Shown here one piece after another: positions 18,232-26,325 of a stretch of 34,151 bases of DNA. Position 1 is the stretch's first letter, and each line of letters opens with the position of its first letter. This stretch comes from Methylococcales bacterium (lineage in GTDB: Bacteria; Pseudomonadota; Gammaproteobacteria; Methylococcales; Methylomonadaceae). The notes below the pieces were generated by a model, which worked only from the letters and a program-made list of their open reading frames with translations, was not told where the DNA came from and made no database searches. Position numbers and translations under genes: made by a program. The stretch spans positions 1 through 34,151 of the forward strand of contig JAUYBJ010000174.1 of NCBI GenBank assembly GCA_030693155.1. Direction: 5' to 3'.

Positions 18232-18417
18232 GTGGGAGAAGCTTTAGTGGGAGAGGCTGTAGTGGGAGAGGCTTTAGCCTCGACATTTTATATGTGGAAG
18301 GATTTTGTATGTGGGAGAGGCAGTATGTGGGAGAGGCTTTAGCCTCGACATAACAATGACACATCTCGACATAACAATGGCACATAATGTTAGAATCGAG
18401 GCTAAAGCCTCTCCCAC
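18232..18417. repeat. REP cluster between RAYT and mod
   Basis: Full or partial units of GTGGGAGAGGCTTTAGCC start at 18232, 18247, 18262, 18311 and 18327. One inverted full unit occupies 18396-18417 and a degenerate GTGGGAAAGG-like remnant (minus strand) follows near 18430. A short tandem of TCGACATAACAATGRCACAT lies at about 18344-18384. The cluster fills the leader of mod and could fold in the transcript. Confidence 0.85.
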
Positions 18418-18452
18418 AATCTTTTCCACAGCCTTTCCCACCACTCTATTTT

Positions 18453-20546
18453 ATGGACAAACTAAAACTACACACGCCCAATTTAACCGACGAAAACACC
18501 GCTAAAATTGCCGCGTTGTTTCCGCATTGCGTCACCGAAGGCAAGATTGATTTTGAGTTGCTCAAACAGGAATTATCCAGCTCAATGATTGACGGCACGC
18601 AAGAACGCTATCAACTCAACTGGGTGGGTAAACGGGAAGCCTTACTTAACGCCAATGCACCGATTGCTAAAACCTTGCGCCCTTGCCGTGATGAAAGTGT
18701 TGATTTCGACACCACCGAAAATCTGTATATCGAAGGCGATAATCTCGACGCGCTCAAGTTGTTGCAAGAAACCTATTTGAACAAAGTCAAAATGATTTAT
18801 ATCGACCCGCCTTATAACACGGGTAACGATTTTATTTATGAAGATGATTTTGCAGAAAATACCGCTGACTATTTGCAACGTTCTAACCAAAAAGATGAAG
18901 CGGGCAATCGTTTAACGACTAATTCTGAATCCAACGGGCGTTTTCATTCGGATTGGTTAAGCATGATGTATCCGCGTTTGAAACTGGCGCGTAATTTGTT
19001 GCGTGATGATGGGGTAATTTTTATCTCGATTGATGATAACGAACAGGCGAATTTGAAGCGGTTGTGTGATGAGGTTTTTGGTGAGGATAATTTTGCTGGA
19101 TGTTTTCTATGGTTATTGCCCAGAGGTATAAACGCGGGCTTAATAGCAAGAGCGCATGAATACGTTTTGTGTTACACGAAAGACAGTCTTGGTATTAGTT
19201 ATTTCAACAGACTGAATTCTGAAATAGAGTATTCAGTTGAAAGATGTAATAAAAAAATTGATGAAAGGCATCCTGCTTCTTCAATTACTTTTCCTGCTGG
19301 CATTAAATACGAAGGTATTGATAGAATTCTTTCAGGAGCAATTGAAGGTTCAGAGAGAATTGAAATTGACGGTAATTTAATATTTTCCAATGGTTTTCTA
19401 GCGCACCCTGTTACTTTGACCGCTGGGTGGACAATGAAAAACATGATTTTATCTTGGTTAGCAGGTAATGAAGTTGTAGATACCAAAGGACAAAAAATTG
19501 TTGATTTCTTTTTTAAAGAAAATGGAAAGTTATATTCAAAAAAAGAAATAACTACTTTGTCGATTAAATCTGTTTTAAAAGATTTACCAGATACTCAAAA
19601 AGCAAGGCAAGAAATTGAAGAATTATTAGGTAGCCAAGATATTTTTTCATATCCAAAAACTAAAGAATTGCTCAAAGTTTTGGGGAAATTATCTACTAAT
19701 GAAAACGACATCATCCTAGATTTCTTCTCAGGTTCAGCCACAACCGCCCACGCGGTAATGCAGCTCAACGCCGAAGACGGCGGCAAGCGCAAATTCATCA
19801 TGGTGCAAATTCCCGAAGCCTGCGACGAAAAATCAGAGGCTTTCAAAGCGGGTTACAAAACCATTGCCGACATCGGCAAAGAACGCATACGCCGTGCAGG
19901 GCAAAAAATCAAACAGGCTTTGGTGGTGGAACAATCCTCAGTGGTGGGAGAGGCTTTGGTGGGAGAGGCTTTAGCCTCGACAGGATCAACCTTTGCCATT
20001 CCATTTCAGACAGATATTGTCGCGGCTAAAGCCGCTCCTACAACTGCTCCCACAATCGCGGCTAAAGCCGCTCCCACAAATGCCGCTCCCACAAATGCTA
20101 CTCCTACAGCTAAAGCCACTCCTGCATCCATTGACATTGGTTTTCGGGTATTGAAAATCGACAGTTCCAACATGAACGATGTGTATTATTCACCCGATGC
20201 GCTTAGCAAAGAAGACTTGCATCAATTTATCGAAAATATCAAACCAGACCGCACCGATGAAGATTTATTGTTTCAGGTGTTGCTGGATTGGGGTGTAGAT
20301 TTAAGTTTGCCGATTGAACGCAAAACCATCGACAGTAAAACCGTTTTTGTGGTGGCAAACGATGCGATTGTCGCGTGTTTTGATAGAAACGGCGGTGTGA
20401 CTGAAACCTTCATCAAAGAATTGGCAAAAATAAAACCGTTACGCGCGGTATTCTGTGATGCAGGTTTTGCCAGCGATAGCGTCAAAATCAACGTTGAGCA
20501 GATTTTTAACATGATGTCACCCAGCACTGACATTAAAACGATTTAG
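18453..20546 (+). CDS. mod: Type III restriction-modification DNA methyltransferase (Mod)
   Basis: Beta-class adenine methyltransferase of 697 residues; EcoP15I Mod is about 645. Start ATG 18453 (MDKLKLHTPNLTDENTAKI) is preferred because upstream in-frame codons to 18387 are REP sequence. Catalytic motif IV is MIYIDPPYNTGNDF (near 117), and SAM-binding motif I is ILDFFSGSATTAHAVMQL (near 422), the usual type III order. The specificity region lies between, about residues 215-415, and is more AT-rich than the flanks. Residues about 492-557 are encoded by in-frame REP repeats, giving an Ala/Pro/Thr-rich linker (VGEALVGEALAS, AAKAAPTTAPTIAAKAAPT). The true C-terminal domain resumes at DIGFRVLKIDSSNMND. 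It pairs with Res at 21415. Confidence 0.93.
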   Translation: MDKLKLHTPNLTDENTAKIAALFPHCVTEGKIDFELLKQELSSSMIDGTQERYQLNWVGKREALLNANAPIAKTLRPCRDESVDFDTTENLYIEGDNLDALKLLQETYLNKVKMIYIDPPYNTGNDFIYEDDFAENTADYLQRSNQKDEAGNRLTTNSESNGRFHSDWLSMMYPRLKLARNLLRDDGVIFISIDDNEQANLKRLCDEVFGEDNFAGCFLWLLPRGINAGLIARAHEYVLCYTKDSLGISYFNRLNSEIEYSVERCNKKIDERHPASSITFPAGIKYEGIDRILSGAIEGSERIEIDGNLIFSNGFLAHPVTLTAGWTMKNMILSWLAGNEVVDTKGQKIVDFFFKENGKLYSKKEITTLSIKSVLKDLPDTQKARQEIEELLGSQDIFSYPKTKELLKVLGKLSTNENDIILDFFSGSATTAHAVMQLNAEDGGKRKFIMVQIPEACDEKSEAFKAGYKTIADIGKERIRRAGQKIKQALVVEQSSVVGEALVGEALASTGSTFAIPFQTDIVAAKAAPTTAPTIAAKAAPTNAAPTNATPTAKATPASIDIGFRVLKIDSSNMNDVYYSPDALSKEDLHQFIENIKPDRTDEDLLFQVLLDWGVDLSLPIERKTIDSKTVFVVANDAIVACFDRNGGVTETFIKELAKIKPLRAVFCDAGFASDSVKINVEQIFNMMSPSTDIKTI
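19944..20125 (+). repeat. REP units inside the mod coding sequence
   Basis: Two direct GTGGGAGAGGCTTTRG units (19944-19980) are followed by three inverted units: 20022-20041, 20058-20077 and a degenerate one at 20107-20125, with extra CGCTCCCACAAATG copies between. The whole stretch is open in the mod frame. Confidence 0.9.
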
Positions 20547-20558
20547 GGGGAAATAAAA

Positions 20559-20783
20559 ATGAAATCACAACCAGAAAATTCAAATACCGCCCACAGCCTT
20601 TACGCACTTTATGAAACCTTACCTGATAACGTACAGCGTGAATTTCTCAGTGAGTTAGTGCAAAAGAAACGTCAAGAACTCGAAGACCTTTCGTTTTATT
20701 TGGACTGCAAACAAGCCAAAGACGAAAACGAGTTTTTAGATGATAACGAGGCGCAAGCATTTATCGAAAGTTTGACGCAATGA
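20559..20783 (+). CDS. Small acidic antitoxin-like protein
   Basis: 74 residues, start ATG 20559 with a strong GGGGG site 8 bp upstream, 12 bp after the mod stop. It is helical, with LYALYETLPDNVQREFLSEL, VQKKRQELEDLSFYLDCK and an acidic end (NEFLDDNEAQAFIESL). This resembles short antitoxins paired with RelE/ParE toxins, but I cannot name the family. The next reading frame overlaps its stop by ATGA and encodes only 12 residues that look like a toxin N-terminus (20780-20818). It may therefore be an antitoxin whose toxin was deleted. Confidence 0.55.
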   Translation: MKSQPENSNTAHSLYALYETLPDNVQREFLSELVQKKRQELEDLSFYLDCKQAKDENEFLDDNEAQAFIESLTQ

Positions 20784-20818
20784 AAATTAGACTCAGCAAA
20801 CGCTTTGAAGGAGAATAA
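20780..20818 (+). pseudogene. Twelve-codon remnant, possible RelE/ParE toxin N-terminus
   Basis: ATG overlaps the preceding stop (ATGA) and encodes MKIRLSKRFEGE, then TAA. The first nine residues resemble the opening of RelE/ParE-type toxins. The end coincides with the AAGGAG ribosome site of the next gene, as expected if a deletion joined a toxin start to the next cassette. Very short, so chance resemblance is possible. Confidence 0.3.
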
Positions 20819-20820
20819 AA

Positions 20821-21039
20821 ATGCAAAAACAAGATATAGCACAGGCGATTTATCAAAAAGCCCAACAACTCCCCGTTGAAGACTTGGAAGAGGTATTGCG
20901 GTTTGTTGAGTTCGTACAGTTCAAAAATAGAACAAAACCTAAGTCGGCAGTGTGGCAGCAGGATTTTTTAGCCGTTTCACAATGGGATATTAACGAAAAC
21001 GACAATGCAATGACATCATGGCAGATTCAAGAATTTTAG
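20821..21039 (+). CDS. VapB-like antitoxin (DUF2281-type)
   Basis: 72 residues, ATG 20821 with AAGGAG 7 bp upstream. The N-terminal part (QAIYQKAQQLPVEDLEEVLR, FVEFVQF) matches the DUF2281-type antitoxin pattern of a helix, Leu-Pro, and a FVEFL-like segment. The C-terminus ([20 protein letters not shown]) is the likely toxin-binding tail. It overlaps the PIN-domain toxin gene by 22 bp. It would neutralise VapC and probably autoregulate, though no operator is evident. Confidence 0.7.
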   Translation: MQKQDIAQAIYQKAQQLPVEDLEEVLRFVEFVQFKNRTKPKSAVWQQDFLAVSQWDINENDNAMTSWQIQEF

Positions 21040-21431
21040 TTGACACGTCTGTCTTGATAGATTTTTTACGCAAAGACAAAAAAGACAGGACGATTTTATG
21101 GAATTTGCAGGAAAACTACCGTTGCACGATGTCTTCTGTGACACTGTTTGAATTGCTTTGTGGCGCGAAAACAGAAAAGCATTTGGCAGATGTCCATATC
21201 TTGCAAAAATGGATAGACAGTTTGCCATTTAATGATCGTGTTTCTGAAACTGCCGCGACCCTTTTTCGAGAATTGAAAGCCCAAAATAAGTTAATTGAAT
21301 TCCGCGATATTTTCATTGCCGCCACTGCTTATGTGCATGATTTGCCTGTTGCGACCTTGAATAAAAAGCATTTTGAAAATATTGAGCAAATTACGCTGAT
21401 TGAATTGAACAACAATGAAACTCAAATTTAA
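21018..21431 (+). CDS. vapC: VapC-like PIN-domain toxin
   Basis: PIN-domain ribonuclease, 137 residues. Metal-binding acidic residues are visible: Asp in [13 protein letters not shown] (near 9), Glu in [12 protein letters not shown] (near 44) and Asp in [13 protein letters not shown] (near 98), followed by [12 protein letters not shown]. VapC toxins cleave tRNA or rRNA when released from their antitoxin. It overlaps the antitoxin gene by 22 bp and res by 17 bp, so it is built into the mod-to-res transcript. Confidence 0.88.
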   Translation: MADSRILVDTSVLIDFLRKDKKDRTILWNLQENYRCTMSSVTLFELLCGAKTEKHLADVHILQKWIDSLPFNDRVSETAATLFRELKAQNKLIEFRDIFIAATAYVHDLPVATLNKKHFENIEQITLIELNNNETQI

Positions 21432-24400
21432 ACAACAAGCCTATCAAACCGCCGCTGTTGAAGCGGTGGTGAATTGCTTTGCGGGTCAACCAAAGCAAAC
21501 AGGCATTAACTACCGAATCGACACGGGTTTAATTGCAGGACAAGCCGATCAATCGTCTGTGTTTGAAGAATCGGGGTTTAAAAATGGCGACATTAAAATC
21601 AGTGATGCGCACATTTTAAACAACATTCAAAACCTGCAACAGCAACAGAATCTACCGCGTTCAGTCAAACTTGAAAGCAACAAAATCTGCACGGTGAATT
21701 TAGATGTTGAAATGGAAACAGGTACGGGTAAAACCTATTGCTATATCAAAACGGCGTTTGAACTCAACAAGCGTTACGGCTGGAGTAAATTTATCATCGT
21801 TGTACCCAGCATTGCGATTCGAGAAGGCGTTTATAAATCGCTGGCTATTACTGCTGAACATTTCTTGGAATCTTACGGTAAGAAAGCGCGGTTTTTTATT
21901 TATAACTCCAAGCAATTGCATAATTTAGAAAGTTTTTCATCGGATGCTGGTTTGAATATCATGGTGATAAACGTGCAGGCGTTTAATGCCACAGGCAAAG
22001 ATAACCGCCGTATTTATGAAGCCTTGGATGATTTTCAGTCACGCAAACCGATTGATGTGATTGCCGCTAATCGCCCGATTCTGATTCTGGACGAACCGCA
22101 AAAAATGGAAGGCGGGAAAACACTGGATTCTTTTGTGGCGTTTAAGCCATTGGCAATGTTGCGTTATTCAGCCACGCATAAAACCACTTATAACAAGATT
22201 CATCGCTTGGACGCGCTGGATGCTTACAATCAAAAGCTGGTGAAAAAGATTGCCGTCAATGGCATTAGTGTGAAAGGTTTAACAGGCACAACGGCGTATT
22301 TGTACCTTATCGACATTGAGAAGTCACACAAACCGCCTGTCGCACGCCTAGAATTTGAAGTGAAGCAAGCTAACGGTATCAAGCGTGTCGTGCGCAAAAT
22401 TAACAAAAACGATAATTTGTTTGAGTTATCGGGTGAATTGACACAATACAAGGGCTTTACGGTGAGCGATATTGATTGGAATGCGGGCGTGATGAGCTTC
22501 ACCAACGGCGTGCAATTGGAAACTGAACAAGCCACAGGTGATGTCAATGAATCGACTCTGCGCCGTATTCAAATCAGAGAAGCAATAAAAGCGCATTTGC
22601 AAAAAGAGCGCGTGCTATTTCATAAAGGCATCAAGGTTTTAACGCTGTTTTTTATTGACCAAGTAGCGAAATACCGTTGCTACGATGAGAACGGCGAAAG
22701 TGTGGGCGAATACGCACAAATGTTTGAAGAGGAATATAACGAGCAGGTTAATGAGCTGGGTACGTTGGATGATATGGCTTACACCGATTATTTGCGTGGC
22801 ATTACAGCGGCTAAAACCCATAACGGTTACTTTTCCATCGACAAGAAAACAAAGCGATTGGTTGACCCTGTAACGGGCAAACGTTCATCCGAAACCGATG
22901 ATGTTGATGCTTACGACTTAATCTTAAAGGATAAAGAACGCTTGTTGTCGTTTGAAGAACCCACGCGCTTTATCTTCTCGCATTCGGCATTGCGTGAAGG
23001 CTGGGATAATCCCAATGTGTTTGTTATTTGTACCTTGAAACACAGCGACAATACCATTTCACGTCGGCAGGAAGTGGGGCGTGGTTTGCGTTTGGCGGTC
23101 AATAAAAACGGCGACCGTATGGATGATCCCGCAACGGTACATGACATCAATGTGTTAACCGTTGTTGCCAGTGAAAGTTATCAGGATTTTGTTGCGGCAT
23201 TGCAAAAAGACATCAGCGATACATTGTCGGATCGTCCGCGTGTGGCGGATAAAGCCTATTTCACAGGAAAAATTTTAAAAACAGACAATGCGGATATTGT
23301 TGTTACAGCTGATTTAGCAACAGATATTGAGTTTTTCTTAATTCAAAACGGTTATGTAGATAAAAAAAGACAAATTACGCCGATTTATCATGAAGCAAAA
23401 CAAGCACAACAATTAGCCGAATTACCTGTTGAACTTGCGCCTTATGCTGAACAGGTGTTTGCGCTGATTGATAGCGTGTTTAGCATGGACGCATTACCCT
23501 TTGAAAACGCTAAAAATCCTAAAACCAATGATCTGAACGATAATTTCAAGAAAAAAGAATTTCAGGAACTGTGGCGGAAAATCAACCGCAAAGCCGCTTA
23601 TACCGTGCATTTTGACAGTGCCGAATTGATTAAAAAATGCGTTCATACTTTGGATGATAAATTGCACGTTGCCAATTTGCAGTACACCGTTCAGCGCGGT
23701 GAACAGATTGATGATGCAACATTGGAAAACCTGGCACAGGGTGAAGCGTTTAAAGTCAAAGCATCTGAAACCCAAGCCTTTAAGCAGTCCGCACATTCAT
23801 CGGTAAAATACGATTTACTGGGGCAGATAGCCACGGGTACGCACACCACGCGGCAAACAATAGCGAAAATTTTGCAGGGTATTAACGCCAACACCTTTTA
23901 TCAATTCCGCACGAATCCAGAAGACTTTATTGCCAAGGCAACGCGCTTGATTAATGAGCAAAAAGCAACGATGGTGGTTGAGCATATTGCTTACGATCCG
24001 ATTGAAGAAAGTTACGATATGGATATTTTCACTCAGTCGATGACATTGAATCCAAATCATAAAGGCGAACCATTAAAGCGACATATCTATAATTTTGTTG
24101 CCACGGATTCTGCTATCGAACAAAAATTCGCCAGTGAACTTGATGTCAGCTCAGAAGTGGTGGTTTATGCCAAACTGCCGAAAGCGTTTTACATTCCAAC
24201 TCCCGTAGGCAAGTACAATCCCGACTGGGCGATTGCTTTTGAAGCCGATAAAGTGAAGCATATTTATTTTATTGCCGAAACAAAAGGTTCACTGTCGTCG
24301 ATGGAATTGCGTGAGATTGAGCGATGTAAAACCGAATGTGCTAAACGATTTTTTGCCAGAATATCAGAGGAACAGGTCAGGTACGATGTTGTTGATAATT

Positions 24401-24432
24401 ATGACAAGTTGATGCAGTTGGTTAAGTCATAA
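21415..24432 (+). CDS. res: Type III restriction enzyme Res subunit
   Basis: ATP-dependent translocase/endonuclease subunit of 1005 residues, about the usual length for Res. The helicase part has [20 protein letters not shown] (Walker A, near 99), [13 protein letters not shown] (motif II, near 222), LRYSATHK (motif III), [20 protein letters not shown] and [15 protein letters not shown] (motif VI, near 548). The C-terminal nuclease has [11 protein letters not shown] and [11 protein letters not shown] (near 935-957), the PD-ExK residues of type III Res proteins. It needs Mod for site recognition. Its start lies inside vapC. No frameshift was seen. Confidence 0.93.
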   Translation: MKLKFKQQAYQTAAVEAVVNCFAGQPKQTGINYRIDTGLIAGQADQSSVFEESGFKNGDIKISDAHILNNIQNLQQQQNLPRSVKLESNKICTVNLDVEMETGTGKTYCYIKTAFELNKRYGWSKFIIVVPSIAIREGVYKSLAITAEHFLESYGKKARFFIYNSKQLHNLESFSSDAGLNIMVINVQAFNATGKDNRRIYEALDDFQSRKPIDVIAANRPILILDEPQKMEGGKTLDSFVAFKPLAMLRYSATHKTTYNKIHRLDALDAYNQKLVKKIAVNGISVKGLTGTTAYLYLIDIEKSHKPPVARLEFEVKQANGIKRVVRKINKNDNLFELSGELTQYKGFTVSDIDWNAGVMSFTNGVQLETEQATGDVNESTLRRIQIREAIKAHLQKERVLFHKGIKVLTLFFIDQVAKYRCYDENGESVGEYAQMFEEEYNEQVNELGTLDDMAYTDYLRGITAAKTHNGYFSIDKKTKRLVDPVTGKRSSETDDVDAYDLILKDKERLLSFEEPTRFIFSHSALREGWDNPNVFVICTLKHSDNTISRRQEVGRGLRLAVNKNGDRMDDPATVHDINVLTVVASESYQDFVAALQKDISDTLSDRPRVADKAYFTGKILKTDNADIVVTADLATDIEFFLIQNGYVDKKRQITPIYHEAKQAQQLAELPVELAPYAEQVFALIDSVFSMDALPFENAKNPKTNDLNDNFKKKEFQELWRKINRKAAYTVHFDSAELIKKCVHTLDDKLHVANLQYTVQRGEQIDDATLENLAQGEAFKVKASETQAFKQSAHSSVKYDLLGQIATGTHTTRQTIAKILQGINANTFYQFRTNPEDFIAKATRLINEQKATMVVEHIAYDPIEESYDMDIFTQSMTLNPNHKGEPLKRHIYNFVATDSAIEQKFASELDVSSEVVVYAKLPKAFYIPTPVGKYNPDWAIAFEADKVKHIYFIAETKGSLSSMELREIERCKTECAKRFFARISEEQVRYDVVDNYDKLMQLVKS

Positions 24433-24453
24433 ATTAGCAGCATTCAGGCTGTT

Positions 24454-24512
24454 GTGGGAGTGGCTTTAGCCACGCCACGTTCATCGTTCATCGTGGCTAA
24501 AGCCACTCCCAC
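24454..24512. repeat. REP inverted pair, likely bidirectional terminator of res and yajD
   Basis: A 21-bp unit at 24454-24474 (GTGGGAGTGGCTTTAGCC...) is exactly repeated in inverse orientation at 24492-24512, with a 17-nt spacer. It lies between convergent res and the HNH gene. It is a sequence variant (GTGG/CCAC core) of the other REPs here. Confidence 0.85.
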
Positions 24513-24569
24513 TATTTTGTAAAACTGTGGGCAGTGACCCAAGACCATCCTGTTGGGCTTTCAAGCGAT

Positions 24570-24950
24570 TTACTTTTTACTGCTCAGCAAACTTTTCAGG
24601 TCGGCAAACGGATTATGCGTCGCTTCAGGCGTGCTGGATTTACTGGTTTTCGCGCTACCGAAGCGAGTTTCTTCATAACGCGAATGCTCATTATCGTGGC
24701 AATACAAACACAATAATTCCCAATTGCTGCCATCAGATGGATTATCATCGTGATTATGATTTTTATGATGCACGGTTAATTCAGCAACCGTTTTAGGCGT
24801 AAATTCCCGCGCACAGCGACCGCATATCCACGGATACAATTTAAGAGCCTGACCACGATAAGACTGCTCACGCAGTTCCTGATTACGACGCGCTTCGGTG
24901 ACAATTTGATCTAATTTATGTTTATCGGCTAGGGGTTTTTTAACGGGCAT
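24570..24950 (-). CDS. YajD-like HNH nuclease
   Basis: 126 residues. An HNH zinc site is visible: CGRCAREF, then ELTVHHKNHNHDDNPSDGSN and WELLCLYCHDNEHSRYEE, which matches the YajD family. The N-terminus is basic (MPVKKPLADKHKLDQIV). The C-terminus after 100 is low-complexity (KTSKSSTPEA). YajD-type proteins are widespread and not proven restriction enzymes, so its place beside res may be coincidental. It is transcribed alone and converges on res across the REP hairpin. Confidence 0.85.
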   Translation of the reverse strand: MPVKKPLADKHKLDQIVTEARRNQELREQSYRGQALKLYPWICGRCAREFTPKTVAELTVHHKNHNHDDNPSDGSNWELLCLYCHDNEHSRYEETRFGSAKTSKSSTPEATHNPFADLKSLLSSKK

Positions 24951-25032
24951 AGTGGGTTATCTCATTGCTGTGTTTAATTCTTGAATATGTTACAAGAGAT
25001 TCTGTTTTTATGCTCGACAACAATCGGTTAAT

Positions 25033-25065
25033 ATGACTGCCAGCCCTTGAAGGACTGGCAGTCAT
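25033..25065. promoter_or_regulatory. Long hairpin in the leader of the coiled-coil/VWA/PurA-like unit
   Basis: ATGACTGCCAG at 25033-25043 pairs with CTGGCAGTCAT at 25055-25065, and the stem continues inward to 15 bp with one mismatch around a TGA loop. It is 38 bp before the first gene. No T tract follows on the plus strand, so an operator or leader structure is likelier than a terminator. Confidence 0.5.
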
Positions 25066-25103
25066 GCCCACCCCCCAAATGTCTCAACGTAGAGGAAAAT
25101 GCA

Positions 25104-25469
25104 ATGGAAGAAGATAACGAGTTAGCCGCTCCATCCGCCTCAGATTCAGAAGGCGCGTTTTTTAGCTCATTAAAAAGAAATAATAAACAAATCCGCGATG
25201 ACCGAGCGACCGCTATTGCCGAAGACACCGAACTGGTTTACAAACGTAAAATTGAAGATTTAGAACTCAGTATTAAAAAAATGAAACGCGAACAAGATAA
25301 TATGCTGGACTTGTCGCCGACCAATGCACAAAGTTTAATTCTTGCCAGTGATTTTGATTCTACGCAATACGCAGAAAAAGATATTGATTTAGGAATTAAA
25401 ATTCGTAATACCGAAATTACGCTGGACATAGCCAGAAAAAGATACCAATACTTATTCGGAGGAATTTAA
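25104..25469 (+). CDS. Small coiled-coil hypothetical protein
   Basis: 121 residues from ATG 25104, with AGAGGA 7 bp upstream. An acidic N-terminus (MEEDNELAAPSASDSEG) is followed by a helical, charge-rich coiled coil (VYKRKIEDLELSIKKMKREQ, about residues 50-75) and a second helix (KIRNTEITLDIARKRYQYLF). I recognise no family. The VWA gene begins one base after its stop, so the products are probably made together and may interact. Upstream in-frame codons to 25047 overlap the leader hairpin and are unlikely to be translated. Confidence 0.7.
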   Translation: MEEDNELAAPSASDSEGAFFSSLKRNNKQIRDDRATAIAEDTELVYKRKIEDLELSIKKMKREQDNMLDLSPTNAQSLILASDFDSTQYAEKDIDLGIKIRNTEITLDIARKRYQYLFGGI

Positions 25470-25470
25470 T

Positions 25471-26322
25471 ATGGGCATGGGTGATTATTCGCTTGATGAC
25501 AGAGCAAGCCGATCCAAAAAAATGGGTTATACCACTAAACCCGCCAGTGAATTATTTTCCCATTCACTTAGCAATGCCATGAATCCAAATGGCGTTATCT
25601 TAAGAGAATCCAGAGATTCTGACGAACATCCCAATACCGTGTCTATTATATTAGCTCTTGATGTGACTGGCTCAATGGGTTCTATACCGCACTTTCTGGT
25701 TAAAGAAGGTTTACCGCATATTATGGGTAATATTATTCAACGCGGTATTAAAGACCCGCAATTATTATTTCTCGCTATCGGCGATCATGAATGTGATAAC
25801 AGCCCGTTACAAGTCGGGCAATTTGAATCCAGTGATGAACTACTCGATAAATGGCTGACTGAGGTTTATCTGGAAGGTGGCGGCGGTGGTAATGACGGCG
25901 AAAGTTATTTACTCGCGTGGTATTTTGCAGGATTACATACCGTTATTGACAGCGTGGAAAAAAGACAACAAAAAGGCTTTCTATTCACTATCGGTGATGA
26001 ACCGACATTAAAAGAAATATCCTCTGCCGCATTAAAAAATATAATGGGTAATGGGCAATATAAAAATTACCATGCCGCTGAATTATTAGATAAAGCCCGT
26101 GAAAAATATCACGTTTATCACCTGCATATTAAAGAAACCTCATCAGGCAGCCAACAATCCGTTATGGATGGCTGGAAACAACTCATGGGCGATAATCTTA
26201 TTTTAGTAGAAAGGCACGCCGAAATAGCCAAAATAATCCCTGAAATAGTCGCTAAAGTCACTGCATCCCTAGCGCGTCCAGCGGGGCAAACAGCAACGAC
26301 TGCCACACCTATTATTTTATAA
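25471..26322 (+). CDS. VWA-domain protein
   Basis: Soluble protein of 283 residues with a von Willebrand factor A fold. The MIDAS metal site begins IILALDVTGSMGSIPHFL (DxTxS, near 65); LLFLAIGDHECD and FLFTIGDEPT supply later strands, and a glycine-rich loop VYLEGGGGGNDGESY sits near 130. There is no signal peptide or membrane segment, so it should be cytoplasmic. GGAGG lies 8 bp before the start. It is one base after the coiled-coil gene and 3 bp before the PurA-like gene. VWA proteins often act as metal-dependent scaffolds with a partner enzyme; that role here is inference. Confidence 0.8.
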   Translation: MGMGDYSLDDRASRSKKMGYTTKPASELFSHSLSNAMNPNGVILRESRDSDEHPNTVSIILALDVTGSMGSIPHFLVKEGLPHIMGNIIQRGIKDPQLLFLAIGDHECDNSPLQVGQFESSDELLDKWLTEVYLEGGGGGNDGESYLLAWYFAGLHTVIDSVEKRQQKGFLFTIGDEPTLKEISSAALKNIMGNGQYKNYHAAELLDKAREKYHVYHLHIKETSSGSQQSVMDGWKQLMGDNLILVERHAEIAKIIPEIVAKVTASLARPAGQTATTATPIIL

Positions 26323-26325
26323 ACA

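Noticed and set aside
18194-18385. Small reading frames encoding MCHCYVE repeats and similar peptides
   Set aside because: They are translations of REP DNA and the short tandem, without ribosome sites.
18232-18417. Repeat cluster that could be mistaken for a CRISPR array
   Set aside because: Units vary in length, occur in both orientations, spacers are irregular and short, and an adjacent RAYT explains them as REPs.
13695-24432. DISARM or BREX assignment of the defence locus
   Set aside because: No DUF1998 (DrmB), DrmA, PglZ or BrxC-like gene is present; the Mod and Res proteins fit type III restriction.
24527-24796. Plus-strand frames opposite the HNH gene
   Set aside because: The minus-strand product has a complete HNH zinc site; the plus-strand frames have no recognisable features.
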